Assembly (NCBI RefSeq): GCF_010692745.1
Contig: NZ_JAAHTB010000002.1
Coordinates: forward strand, 186,001 to 250,000
DNA from: Methylobacterium sp. BTF04
GTDB taxonomy: Bacteria > Pseudomonadota > Alphaproteobacteria > Rhizobiales > Beijerinckiaceae
Direction: 5' to 3'
Length of the DNA: 64,000 bases
Each line of letters starts with the position of its first letter. Positions within the stretch are counted from its first letter, which is position 1. A program made the position numbers and the translations under genes. Below are positions 8,651 to 17,441 of the stretch, piece by piece. Below the pieces are notes generated by a model. It saw only the letters and a program-made list of their open reading frames with translations. It was not told the origin of the DNA and did no database searches.

Positions 8651-9805
8651 TCACTCCGCCGATGCATCGGCATAAGCCATGACACCGGCCACCGAGCGGA
8701 CGTCGCGGTAGCGGGCACCACGAGCGCTCATCATCGCCTCGAACTTCTCGTGGACCTGCGCCACGGAGAGGCTCGACGCCTTGCGACGGCCGCGCTGGGC
8801 GGCAAAGAAGATCGTCCTGTTGGCGCGTGCCGGACCGGGCAGCATCTGCGCTGCAGCCGCCTTGGGCTTGTCGGCGACGGTGGCGAGGAATTCCTCGGCG
8901 TCGTCCGGGCCGAGGAAGTGGGCGAGGTAGACCTCGCCGAGCGAGAGGTCGCGGCCGATGCGCAGGGCGATGCGGGCGGCATCCCGCTTCAGCATCTCGC
9001 CGGCGAGCAGCGCCGACAGGTAGGGGTCGCGGCGCAGTTCGAGAATACGCGCGCGCTCGGCCGGGTCGGCCACCATTGGGCGGCCGTTATCGCCCGTCAC
9101 CACAAGGGCTGCGTCCTGCGCCATCCCGTATTTCGGACCGAAGTCGCGCAGCACACCGAGCCAAGTCCGCTCGATGAACTGGAACAGGCCAGTGGCCGAG
9201 GAGGTCTTGGCCTGGACCTCGGTGATGAAGCTCGATTCCTTGTCCGCCACTGCCATCAGGAGCACCGGATCGGTCTGCACCGCCTGCGCGGCGCGGACGA
9301 TCTTCTGCACGAGGTGGCGCCGGATCTTCATCGGCCCGAATTCGAGGATGTCGTTCGGATCGCCGACGGCACTCTCGGCGAGCAGGTAATCGTAGGACAC
9401 CCGATCGACGGCATTCGAGCCGAGTTCCGTGTCGAGGTCGTGGATCGGCGCGAAGGAGGAGGATGCGGTCAGGACCGTGGGCGCCGTGTCGAGGATCGGG
9501 GCGATCGCGATACGGGGCCGCGGCATCGCGATCTCGGTCATGGCCTGGGCCGACTGGACCACCGATCCGAGCACGGCGCCGTTGGGACCGGCGGCGTACG
9601 AGAGGATAGTGCCGAGGCCACCGGCGAGGAGCACCATCGTCAAGACCGAGCGCATCAGCGCCGGCCGGCTGCCATGATCACGGGCGACCGTCGCACCGAA
9701 GGTCAGCGCATCGGAGCCTGCGGAGGCCTTGCCGATCCCGTTGCGCGCATGCAGCGCGCCCCTGACGGCAGCATTCCGTGACGATCCGACCGTGCGATCC
9801 TGCAT
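8651..9805 (-). CDS. Lytic transglycosylase-like (SLT domain) protein, membrane anchored
   Basis: 384 aa. An N-terminal cytoplasmic stretch of about 45 residues precedes one membrane segment (ALMRSVLTMVLLAGGLGTILSYAAG). A low-complexity linker follows, then an SLT-type domain at about residues 165-330. The catalytic Glu is in MAVADKESSF, followed by SSATGLFQFIERTWLGVLRDFG, the usual substrate-groove motif. It should cleave peptidoglycan glycan strands from the periplasmic face. The C-terminal ~50 residues are basic and unassigned. It is the last gene of a minus-strand run before tRNA-His and appears monocistronic. Confidence 0.87.
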   Translation of the reverse strand: MQDRTVGSSRNAAVRGALHARNGIGKASAGSDALTFGATVARDHGSRPALMRSVLTMVLLAGGLGTILSYAAGPNGAVLGSVVQSAQAMTEIAMPRPRIAIAPILDTAPTVLTASSSFAPIHDLDTELGSNAVDRVSYDYLLAESAVGDPNDILEFGPMKIRRHLVQKIVRAAQAVQTDPVLLMAVADKESSFITEVQAKTSSATGLFQFIERTWLGVLRDFGPKYGMAQDAALVVTGDNGRPMVADPAERARILELRRDPYLSALLAGEMLKRDAARIALRIGRDLSLGEVYLAHFLGPDDAEEFLATVADKPKAAAAQMLPGPARANRTIFFAAQRGRRKASSLSVAQVHEKFEAMMSARGARYRDVRSVAGVMAYADASAE

Positions 9806-9996
9806 CTGTTCGACCCAACCCCGTAAACGGCGACGGGGGAGGATAGCGTGGCAGATGTGGCAACAACACGGCCTAGGTTGTGGCTATCCCAAGGCAATGT
9901 CGGCTGGCGTGTCGAGAGCGTTTTCGCACATGTCCGGCCCCACGCTGCTCGGCAGCGCGAGGGTTGTTCACGTCAACGCTATGGGAAATCTCGAAA

Positions 9997-10073
9997 TGGT
10001 ACCACCACCCCGGCTCGAACGGGGGACCTCTTGATCCACAATCAAGCGCTCTAACCAACTGAGCTATGGCGGC
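9997..10073 (-). tRNA. tRNA-His (GTG anticodon)
   Basis: 77-nt cloverleaf read on the minus strand: acceptor GCCGCCA pairs with TGGTGGT, D-arm AGCTCAGTTGGTTAGAGC, anticodon loop TTGTGGA (anticodon GTG), T-arm with GTTCGAGCC, and an encoded CCA. The discriminator base is A73, and the base before position 1 is T rather than G. Both agree with the alphaproteobacterial class of tRNA-His that lacks G-1 and is read by a divergent HisRS. Confidence 0.97.
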
Positions 10074-10221
10074 ACTGAGGGGGCTGTATCGCGTGCCCGA
10101 TCGGTTTTCAAGCGCCTCCTGTGAATCGTTTTGCTGTTCGGGAGCGTGCAATCGGCGCGAATGCGGGCCGGAACAGGTCGACGCCCGTACGGCACGGCCA
10201 TAAAGCTGAAGGCCCCAGAGG

Positions 10222-12108
10222 GTGCAAACCCCAGCCTCACTCGAAGCGAATCCCAGCGCGTCAATGCAGCCGCACAGCATGCCCCCGCGGCGCTCTCTCA
10301 CCGATCAGGTTCTCGTCCAGGCGCCGGCGCGCCTTCGGGCTCTCGTGCGCGGGGGCGAGATCGGCCTGGTGGCGCTGGCCGGATTGGTCGGGTGCTGCTC
10401 GGGAGCGACGGTGGCGGCCATGGGCATCGCCACCCAGGCGCTGCGCGAAGTGCTCTATCGCCTGCCATCCGGCGTACGGGTCAGCGCCGCCCTCGATCTG
10501 TCGCCGGTCTTCGTCCTGCTCGCACCGGCATTCGGCGGGATGATGCTCGGGCTCCTGGCGATCGCGGTGGCGCGACGGCGAACGCGCGCCCGTCATGCGG
10601 TGATCGATCCGATTGAGGCCAACGCGCTCCATGGCGGACGCATGTCCATGCGCGATTCCGCGCTTGTCGCGGTGCAGAACATGATTTCGAACGGGTGCGG
10701 CGCCTCGGTGGGGCTGGAGGCCGGCTATACCCAGATCTGCGCCGGGCTGGCCTCGCGCCTCGGCCTATCGTTCGAGTTGCGGCGGACCGATCAGCGGACC
10801 CTAGTGGGATGCGGTGCAGCCGCCGCCATCGCGGCCGCCTTCGGCGCACCGCTGACGGGGGCGTTCTACGCCTTCGAGTTGATCATCGGCACCTATTCCA
10901 TCGCGACCCTGACCCCCGTCGTGGTCGCGGCTTTGTGCGGCAGCGTCGTCGCCCGCGCCCTGGTGGCGCAGCCGGCGATCGTCACGGTGGATGGCATCGA
11001 CGCGATCACCACCACCGCCATCACCAGCGCCGACACGCTGCCGAGCCTGGCCCTGGGCCTGCTCTGTGCCGGGCTCGGCATCCTGATCATGCGCGGGGTC
11101 ACGCTGGTGGAGGCCGGCATCCGCGCGAGCCGCCTGCCGGGGGCGGTCGCGCCGGCCATCGGCGGCCTCTGCGTCGGAGCGCTTGCGCTCGCCATCTCGC
11201 CTCAGGTGCTCTCGGGCGGGCACGGGGCGCTCCACCTCCATCTCAATGCGGACGGCCCGGCGATGGGCGTCGGTGCCCTGGCCCTGCTGTTCGCCGCCAA
11301 GGCTACCGCGTCGGCGATCTCCATCGGCTCGGGGTTTCGCGGCGGTCTGTTCTTCGCCTCGCTGTTCCTCGGCGCGCTGGCCGGCGAGGTGTTCGCCGCC
11401 GCCATGCCGACGCTGGTGCCGGGAATCGCCGCCTTCGGTCTCACCCCGCTCGCCTACGCGGTGATCGGCATGAGCGCGCTGGCGGTGGCGGTGATCGGCG
11501 GCCCGCTCACCATGACGTTCCTGGCACTCGAACTCACCGGCAGCTTTCCGGTCACCGGCCTCGTCCTCGTGGCGGTCATCGCCTCCTCGCTGACGGTGCG
11601 AAAAACCTTCGGCTACTCCTTCGCCACGTGGCGCTTCCACTTGCGCGGCGAGAGCATCCGGAGCGCCCACGACGTCGGCTGGATCCGCAGCCTCACGGTG
11701 GGCAAACTGATGCGGCGCGAAGTGGCGACCGCCCCCCTCGATCAGCCGCTGGCCACCTTTCTGCGCGCGCACCCTCTCGGATCGCCCTCGCGCGTGGTCG
11801 TCGTCGATGGAAAAGAGCGCTATGCCGGCATCGTCCTCGTGCCGGATGCGCATGCCGCCGTCCGCAACGGCGCGGGACCGGCGCCCACCCTCGCCGACCT
11901 GCTGCGCCACCGCCAGGACGTGCTCACCGCCGACATGAACGCCAAGATCGCCGCCGCCGCCTTCGACCGGACCGAGAGCGAGGCGCTCGCCGTCGTCGAT
12001 GCCGGCACCCGTCGCGTCATCGGGCTGCTCACCGAGAGCCACACCCTCAAGCGCTACAGCGAGGAACTCGACCGACAACGGCGCGCCATGCTGGGGGAGA
12101 CGGCCTGA
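10222..12108 (+). CDS. ClC-family chloride channel/transporter with C-terminal CBS domains
   Basis: 628-aa inner-membrane protein. The first ~45 residues are cytoplasmic; about ten hydrophobic helices follow to residue ~460, then a cytoplasmic CBS pair (about 485-620). The gating Glu166 sits in GASVGLEAGYTQ, replacing the usual GREGP: the Glu is kept but the Pro is lost. The later selectivity motif reads GSGFRGGLFFASLFLGA, with Ala where GxFxP has Pro. The retained Glu suggests a chloride/proton antiporter or broad anion carrier rather than a plain channel; this is an inference. The GTG at 10222 follows GAAGG; internal ATGs at 10264 or 10279 are possible. It stands alone, followed by the BKACE gene 134 bases later. 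Confidence 0.9.
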   Translation: MQTPASLEANPSASMQPHSMPPRRSLTDQVLVQAPARLRALVRGGEIGLVALAGLVGCCSGATVAAMGIATQALREVLYRLPSGVRVSAALDLSPVFVLLAPAFGGMMLGLLAIAVARRRTRARHAVIDPIEANALHGGRMSMRDSALVAVQNMISNGCGASVGLEAGYTQICAGLASRLGLSFELRRTDQRTLVGCGAAAAIAAAFGAPLTGAFYAFELIIGTYSIATLTPVVVAALCGSVVARALVAQPAIVTVDGIDAITTTAITSADTLPSLALGLLCAGLGILIMRGVTLVEAGIRASRLPGAVAPAIGGLCVGALALAISPQVLSGGHGALHLHLNADGPAMGVGALALLFAAKATASAISIGSGFRGGLFFASLFLGALAGEVFAAAMPTLVPGIAAFGLTPLAYAVIGMSALAVAVIGGPLTMTFLALELTGSFPVTGLVLVAVIASSLTVRKTFGYSFATWRFHLRGESIRSAHDVGWIRSLTVGKLMRREVATAPLDQPLATFLRAHPLGSPSRVVVVDGKERYAGIVLVPDAHAAVRNGAGPAPTLADLLRHRQDVLTADMNAKIAAAAFDRTESEALAVVDAGTRRVIGLLTESHTLKRYSEELDRQRRAMLGETA

Positions 12109-12242
12109 GCCATTGACGGCCGACCCCGCCGGGTCGATCTGGAGTCGAGAGCCGGCCAACGGCCACGAAGTCGGACCGGATCGCCGCGTTGCGGCGCCGA
12201 CCGCAACCGACAACGGCCATCGGGAAGAAACAGGAGCACGCC

Positions 12243-13067
12243 ATGCGCCCCGTCGTCATCGCCGTCGCGATCACCGGCTCCGTGCCGCGCAAATCCGACA
12301 ACCCGACCGTGCCGGTGACGCCGGCCGAGCAGATCACCTCGACCCGCGCCGCCTATGCGGCAGGCGCGTCGCTGGTGCACATCCACGTGCGCAACCCCGA
12401 CGAATCTCCGTCCTCGGATCCCGCCCTGTTCGCGCAGGTCCAGGCCGGCGTCGCGGCCGCGTGTCCGGGGATGATTGTCCAGTTCTCCACCGGTGGGCGC
12501 GGACGCGATCCGACAGCGCGCGGCCTGTCATTGCCGCTGCGGCCCGATATGGCCTCGCTCTCCACCGGTTCGGTGAACTTTCCGACCATCGTCTACGAGA
12601 ATCCGGCCGCCCTCGTCACCGAACTCGCCGCGTCGATGAAGGCCAACGCGGTGCGGCCCGAGATCGAGATCTTCGACCTGTCGCACCTGCACGGCGCCAG
12701 GCGTCTGGTGGATGCGGGGATGATGGACGAGCGCCCGCACGTGCAATTCGTGATGGGCGTCAAGAACGCGATGCCGGCCGAGCCGAGGCTCCTCGACCTG
12801 CTGCTGGCCGAGATGCGCCATCTCCTGCCGAAAGCCACCTGGACGGCGGCGGGCATCGGCCGCCATCAGAGCGCGGTGATGGGCTGGGCCCTGGAGCGCG
12901 GCGCGGACGGAGTCCGCACCGGGCTCGAAGACAACATCCGGCTGTCGAAAACCCAACTCGCCGACGGCAATGCCGACCTGGTTCGGGTGGCGGTCGCCTT
13001 GTGCGAGCGGCACGGGGCTCGCCCGGCGAGTCCGGCAGAAGCGCGGGCGATGCTCGGCCTTCGCTGA
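12243..13067 (+). CDS. BKACE family beta-keto acid cleavage enzyme (DUF849)
   Basis: 274 aa. Family members condense a beta-keto acid with acetyl-CoA and split it to acetoacetate and a new CoA ester, using a zinc ion. The start at 12243 follows CAGGAGCACGCC. Family marks are VAITGSVPRK at the N-terminus, a metal-binding HIHVRN, TGSVNFP, EIEIFDLSHL, FVMGVKNAMPA, and AAGIGRHQ, with VRTGLEDNIR near the end. The exact keto acid cannot be read from the sequence. It converges on an MHS-type transporter gene, which could import its substrate or a precursor, but the two are not cotranscribed. Confidence 0.92.
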   Translation: MRPVVIAVAITGSVPRKSDNPTVPVTPAEQITSTRAAYAAGASLVHIHVRNPDESPSSDPALFAQVQAGVAAACPGMIVQFSTGGRGRDPTARGLSLPLRPDMASLSTGSVNFPTIVYENPAALVTELAASMKANAVRPEIEIFDLSHLHGARRLVDAGMMDERPHVQFVMGVKNAMPAEPRLLDLLLAEMRHLLPKATWTAAGIGRHQSAVMGWALERGADGVRTGLEDNIRLSKTQLADGNADLVRVAVALCERHGARPASPAEARAMLGLR

Positions 13068-13077
13068 GCATCGCCCG
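13044..13077. terminator. Hairpin between the convergent BKACE and transporter genes
   Basis: GGGCGATGCTC pairs with GAGCATCGCCC across a 10-nt loop. The stem overlaps the BKACE stop codon, and there is no clear T-tract. It may act as a bidirectional terminator or stabilise the mRNA end. Confidence 0.4.
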
Positions 13078-13098
13078 TGCCCTCAGGCATGGACCAGT

Positions 13099-14457
13099 TC
13101 AGGCAGGGACGAGGCGCGTTTTGGCGCCGAGCGCTTCCTCGACGGTGCCGTCGCCGTCGAGATAACCGTGCCGCTTGGGGTTCGGCATGATCAGCGAGGC
13201 GACGAAGGCGATGCCGAGCATCACGGTGACGTACCAGAAGAACGTGCTCTCGGAGCCGATCTGCTTCAGGTACAGGGCGACCGCCTCGGCGGTGCCGCCG
13301 AACAGCGAGTTCGCCACCGCGTAGGACAGGCCGACGCCGAGAGCGCGGACCTGCGTCGGGAACAGCTCCGCCTTCACGATGCCGCTGATGCCCGTGTAGA
13401 AGCTGATCACCGTCAGGCCGATCATGATCAGGCCGAAGGACAGCATCGGGTCGGTGGTACTGCCGATGGTGGTCATCAATGGCACCACCATCAGGGTTCC
13501 GAGACCGCTGTAAAGCAGCATGTTGGCCTTCCGGCCGATCTTGTCCGAGAGCCAGCCGAAAAACGGCTGTATGATCATGTAGACCAGCAGCGCGGCGGTG
13601 GAGATCTGCGAAGCGGTAACCTTGTCGATATGCGCGGTGTTGAAGAGATACTTCGGCATATAGGTGGTAAAGGTGTAGAAGCTCAGGCTCCCACCGGCCG
13701 TATAGGCCAGAACCACGCAGAACGCGCGCCAATGCTTCGCCAGCGCCGTGAAGGTTCCGGATTCCTTGGAGGCCATGTCCTCCTTGGTAGCGGTCTCGGT
13801 GAGCGACGAGCGCAGGTAGAGAGCGACCACGGCCGCGAGCGCGCCGATCACGAACGGAATGCGCCAGCCCCACGCCGTCAGCTGCGGCGCGGTGAGAACG
13901 GCCTGCAGGATGATCAGCACCAGAGAGGCGAGCAACTGGCCGCCGATCAGTGTGACATACTGGAACGATGCGAAGAACCCGCGCCGGCCCTTCACAGCGA
14001 TCTCACTCATATAGGTGGCGCTGGTGCCGTACTCGCCGCCCACCGACAGGCCCTGGATCATCCGGGCCAGCAGCAGCAGGGCAGGGGCCAGATGGCCGAC
14101 GCTGGCATAGGTCGGCAACACGGCGATCATCAGCGAGCCGGCGCACATCATCAGCACCGAGATCATCATCGATTTCTTGCGGCCGAGGCGATCAGCGAGG
14201 CGGCCGAACAACCAGCCGCCGATGGGCCGCATGAAGAACCCCACTGCGAACACGGCCGCCGACTTCAAGAGCTGGCTGGTATCGTCACCCTCGGGGAAGA
14301 ATACCGGCGCGAAGTACAGGGCGAAGAAGGCGTAACAGTAGAAGTCGAACCACTCGACGAGATTGCCCGATGACGATGCGACGATGGCCTTGATGCGTCG
14401 GCGGCTGTCCGCCGCCTGATCGAGCCCCGTCGATAGGGTTCCTGCACTGTCCGACAT
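13099..14457 (-). CDS. MFS transporter, metabolite:H+ symporter (KgtP/ProP-like)
   Basis: 452-aa inner-membrane carrier with 12 predicted helices. It has the MHS signature: [23 protein letters not shown] in helix 1, the loop motif [13 protein letters not shown] between helices 2 and 3, [13 protein letters not shown] in helix 4, and the second-half loop [10 protein letters not shown]. Family members carry alpha-ketoglutarate, citrate, proline/betaine or shikimate; the KgtP-type helix-1 pattern favours a carboxylic acid. The start ATG at 14457 is the only plausible one. Convergent with the BKACE gene. It could feed keto acids to that enzyme, but this is inference. Confidence 0.92.
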   Translation of the reverse strand: MSDSAGTLSTGLDQAADSRRRIKAIVASSSGNLVEWFDFYCYAFFALYFAPVFFPEGDDTSQLLKSAAVFAVGFFMRPIGGWLFGRLADRLGRKKSMMISVLMMCAGSLMIAVLPTYASVGHLAPALLLLARMIQGLSVGGEYGTSATYMSEIAVKGRRGFFASFQYVTLIGGQLLASLVLIILQAVLTAPQLTAWGWRIPFVIGALAAVVALYLRSSLTETATKEDMASKESGTFTALAKHWRAFCVVLAYTAGGSLSFYTFTTYMPKYLFNTAHIDKVTASQISTAALLVYMIIQPFFGWLSDKIGRKANMLLYSGLGTLMVVPLMTTIGSTTDPMLSFGLIMIGLTVISFYTGISGIVKAELFPTQVRALGVGLSYAVANSLFGGTAEAVALYLKQIGSESTFFWYVTVMLGIAFVASLIMPNPKRHGYLDGDGTVEEALGAKTRLVPA

Positions 14458-14755
14458 ACGCTTCCCCTGGATTTCTTTATCACGCTCGGCTTTCGCCGCG
14501 CTTTGCCGGGACGTTAAGCGTCGGCTGGAATTTCACAAGGGCATCATCCGATTAGGACCGCGCGCGGAGGTCGGGGCGGGCAACCGAGTTGTGGAGGGTC
14601 GAACCGAAAGAATTCCGATACGATTCGAAGGCTCTATGAGAAAGACATTGCCAAGCTTAGCCAAATATCTCTGGAACGGTTTTCAACAGATCCTCGTTGC
14701 GGCTGCGCATCGATGTCGAACGGCGTCGTCGAAAGATGGAATTGGAAACGTCCCC

Positions 14756-15607
14756 ATGAGCAAACTCTTTCGCAGCACGGTGGCGGCCGCCGCCCTCGTC
14801 TTTGGCGCGACGACGGCCTTCGGCCAGGGCGGTCCGGCGGGCGGGGCCGGAGGTGGCGGTCCCGGCGGGGCGGGTGGCGGTGCCGGCATCGGCGGTGGCG
14901 CGGGCGGCGGTGCGGGCGGCCCCGGCGGTGCGCGCGGCGGTGGCGGAGCCGGAGGCATGGGTGCGGGTGGTGGTGCTGGCCCGGCCGGAGCTGAGCGCGG
15001 CGCGGGTGGCGGTGCAGGCCCGAACGGAGCCGAGCGGGGTGCGGGTGGCGCCGAGCGCGGCGGTGCGGGTGCGCAGCGCGGCAACCCGCAAGGTGAGATG
15101 GGACGCGGCGGCGATGACAACCGTCCCGGTGCAGGTCGATCCGGCGACGCGAAAGCCGGTCAGCCCGGAGAGCGCGGCGACGGCAAGATGGACCGCGATG
15201 GCAAGGGTGATCGCGACGGCAAGATGGATCGTGGCGGTCCGGCGGACCGCGACGGCAAGGCCGACCGCGAGGGCAGGGGCGAGCGTGGCGGACGGATGGA
15301 CCGTGGAGACCGGGGCGGGCGTGGCGAACGCGGCGCGGTCCGGGGCGCCTATGGCCGCCTTGGGGCACCGCAGCGGACCGAGTTTCGCCAGAGCGTCTTT
15401 CGTCGCGGCGTACCCCGCCTCGCGGCAGGCGCCTTCGCGCTCACGGTCGGCGCGGCCGTCGCCCGCAGCTACACCCTTTACGACCTGCCGCCGGACATCC
15501 TCCGGTTCGCGCCGGACTACGAGGATTACCGCTACGTGCTGGTGGGAGACGACATCGTCATCGTCGATCCCGACACCTACGAGATCGTCGACGTGATCCG
15601 GGGGTAG
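14756..15607 (+). CDS. Secreted Gly-rich, Asp/Lys-repeat protein with DUF1236-like C-terminus
   Basis: 283 aa. The start at 14756 (MSKLFRSTVAAAALVFG) gives a clean signal peptide cut after FGQG; an in-frame extension to 14591 is not protein-like. Residues 25-120 are Gly/Ala repeats (GGAGGGGPGG style, with two copies of an AERGAGG unit). Residues 125-200 are charged repeats of a DRDGK/DRGG kind. The last ~75 residues form a folded domain (RRGVPRLAAGAFALTVG, then YRYVLVGDDIVIVDP and EIVDVIRG) typical of DUF1236/RcnB-like envelope proteins. The role is unknown; an extracellular or periplasmic structural or matrix protein is plausible. It ends at a hairpin shared with hrcA. Confidence 0.8.
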   Translation: MSKLFRSTVAAAALVFGATTAFGQGGPAGGAGGGGPGGAGGGAGIGGGAGGGAGGPGGARGGGGAGGMGAGGGAGPAGAERGAGGGAGPNGAERGAGGAERGGAGAQRGNPQGEMGRGGDDNRPGAGRSGDAKAGQPGERGDGKMDRDGKGDRDGKMDRGGPADRDGKADREGRGERGGRMDRGDRGGRGERGAVRGAYGRLGAPQRTEFRQSVFRRGVPRLAAGAFALTVGAAVARSYTLYDLPPDILRFAPDYEDYRYVLVGDDIVIVDPDTYEIVDVIRG

Positions 15608-15634
15608 AGCTACCGATCCTTGGAGAAAAAGTGG

Positions 15635-15654
15635 AAGGGCGCTGAGGCGCCCTT
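15635..15654. terminator. Bidirectional terminator between the Gly-rich gene and hrcA
   Basis: Perfect 8-bp stem AAGGGCGC / GCGCCCTT with a TGAG loop. A run of five A (T on the minus strand) follows at 15626-15630, making it a better terminator for hrcA; the plus-strand side has only TTC. Confidence 0.65.
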
Positions 15655-15658
15655 TCGA

Positions 15659-16759
15659 TCAGCGATGCGTGCCGCGATCCAGCATCCGCGAGACCACCCG
15701 CGCGGTGTAATCCACCATCGGCACGATCCGCGCGTAGTTGAGCCGGGTCGGCCCGATCACGCCGACGACCCCGACTATCTTCTGGGCGCCATCGCGAAAC
15801 GGTGCGGCGATCATCGAAGAGCCCGACAGCGAGAACAGCTTGTTCTCCGAGCCGATGAAGATGCGCACCCCCTCGCCGCCCTCGGCCCGCGACAGGAGTT
15901 CGATGACGTCCTTCTGCGTTTCGAGATCGTTGAACAGCAGGCGGATGCGCTCCAGGTCCTCTACCGCGCGCAGATCGTCGAGGAGATTGGCCTGCCCGCG
16001 TACGATGAGCTGGCGCGCATCCGACGGACCGACGGTGACCGCGAGGCCGGCATCGACGAGGCGCTCGGTAATCGCGTCGAGTTCGCGCTTCATCGCCTGC
16101 CGGCCGGATTCGATCTCGGAGCGAAGGGTGCCGAGGGTGCGGCCCTGCAGGCGGGCATTGAGGTAGTTCGAAGCCTCTTGAAGGGCGCTGGCAGGCAAAC
16201 CGGGCGGCAGGTCGAGCAGCCGGTTCTCCACCGAGCCGTCATCGGAGACCAGCACCACGAGGGCGCGGGTAGGATCGAGCCGCACGAACTCGATGTGCTT
16301 GAGATGGACGTTGGTCTTGGTGGTCAACACGACGCCGGCCCCACGCGAAATCCCCGACAACAGCGTCGAGGCTTCGGCGAGAGCACTGTCGAAGGTGTGC
16401 CCAGAGGCGGCAGCCCGCATCTGCGCTTCGATCCGCTCCTGTTCCTCGCGGCCGACATCGCCGAGTTCGAGCATCGCATCGACGAAGAAGCGCAGGCCCT
16501 GCTCGGTCGGCAGCCGGCCTGCCGAGGCGTGCGGCGCGTAGATCAGACCGGAATGCTCCAGATCCGCCATCACGTTGCGGATCGACGCCGGGGACAGGGC
16601 CATCGGCAGGATGCGGGCGAGATTGCGCGATCCCATCGGTTCGCCGGTGGTGAGATAGCTTTCCACGATCTGCCGGAAGATCTCGCGGGCACGCTCGTTG
16701 AGCGCAGCGAGAACCTGCATCTGTTGCGGAGAGGAGGAGGGGCGGGCGGGCTCGGTCAC
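15659..16759 (-). CDS. hrcA: Heat-inducible transcription repressor HrcA
   Basis: About 366 aa. HrcA represses groESL/dnaK-type chaperone genes by binding CIRCE operators and is refolded by GroEL. The N-terminal winged helix shows [19 protein letters not shown] and [19 protein letters not shown], followed by the classic [19 protein letters not shown]. The C-terminal GAF-like inserted domain ends in [30 protein letters not shown]. The GTG at 16759, preceded by AGGAA, is preferred over a TTG at 16807. No CIRCE element (TTAGCACTC-N9-GAGTGCTAA) is seen in this window, so its targets are elsewhere. In related genomes hrcA faces rph directly; here a His-rich gene lies between them. Confidence 0.95.
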   Translation of the reverse strand: MTEPARPSSSPQQMQVLAALNERAREIFRQIVESYLTTGEPMGSRNLARILPMALSPASIRNVMADLEHSGLIYAPHASAGRLPTEQGLRFFVDAMLELGDVGREEQERIEAQMRAAASGHTFDSALAEASTLLSGISRGAGVVLTTKTNVHLKHIEFVRLDPTRALVVLVSDDGSVENRLLDLPPGLPASALQEASNYLNARLQGRTLGTLRSEIESGRQAMKRELDAITERLVDAGLAVTVGPSDARQLIVRGQANLLDDLRAVEDLERIRLLFNDLETQKDVIELLSRAEGGEGVRIFIGSENKLFSLSGSSMIAAPFRDGAQKIVGVVGVIGPTRLNYARIVPMVDYTARVVSRMLDRGTHR

Positions 16760-17013
16760 AATGGGTTCCTGACGCGCGAGTGTGTCCGCCTCCCGGCCTT
16801 TGCACAATGCTCCGCATCGCCGCTGCCCAGGACTGCCAACCGACTTCTCGCACCTCGATGGTCAAGCCGATGCGTTCTTAATCCGGGTCGGCAAGTAAAA
16901 TAAATCGAACGCCCGGTTGAGACGATCCGCCCGAAACCTGCGTTTCATGCCGCTCGGTCCGATTTCCTTCAGGGGGATCGGGAACCGCAGCGTCGCTTGA
17001 GGAGCCGTCGTCC

Positions 17014-17331
17014 ATGACCAGCACACCGCGATCAACGATCCTGAGGTCTCTCGCCGTCGTCTGCGCCCTCTTCGGCGCGATGATGTTTGCGACCCCGAAG
17101 AGCGCGCAGGCCGCCCCGGCCATCGTCTCCACCGAAGTCGCCGGCCCGGCCGCCGGCCTGACGCACGTCCAGTACGGCGGCTACGCGCACCATCGCGGCC
17201 ATCACCACCACCGCCATTACGGGCATCGCCGCCACTTCGGCCATCATTATGGCCATCACCGCGGCCACGGCTACGGCCGGCACTTCGGCCATCACCGGGG
17301 TCATCATCACGGCCGTCGCCACTTCTACTAG
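17014..17331 (+). CDS. Histidine-rich secreted peptide
   Basis: 105 aa. A signal peptide (residues 1-33, ending SAQAAP) is followed by a short linker and a 45-residue tail made almost only of His, Gly, Arg, Tyr and Phe, arranged as repeats such as RRHFGHHYGHHRGH and GRHFGHHRGHHHG. About half the tail is His, so it would bind nickel, zinc or copper in the periplasm; storage, buffering or delivery is possible. The ATG follows GAGGAGCC. It lies between the divergent hrcA and rph genes, with its own hairpin after the stop. Function is inferred from composition only. Confidence 0.72.
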   Translation: MTSTPRSTILRSLAVVCALFGAMMFATPKSAQAAPAIVSTEVAGPAAGLTHVQYGGYAHHRGHHHHRHYGHRRHFGHHYGHHRGHGYGRHFGHHRGHHHGRRHFY

Positions 17332-17339
17332 GACAGGTC

Positions 17340-17364
17340 CGGAGCGCTCCATCGGAGCGCTCCG
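17340..17364 (+). terminator. Hairpin after His-rich gene
   Basis: CGGAGCGCTCC-ATC-GGAGCGCTCCG: two copies of a self-complementary decamer give an 11-bp stem with a 3-base loop. The following GCTTCTC is a poor T-tract, so termination may be partial. Confidence 0.5.
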
Positions 17365-17441
17365 CTTCTCGGCGCTCGCTTGCCGGTGGAAGCCCCGGAG
17401 CCTAAGAGCCGCGTCCTGACACATCACATGGGAGAGCGGCG

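Noticed and set aside
14634..15368. Gly-rich repeats as a CRISPR or tandem DNA array
   Set aside because: The repeats are codon-level and irregular, lie inside a coding frame, and have no spacer-like units.
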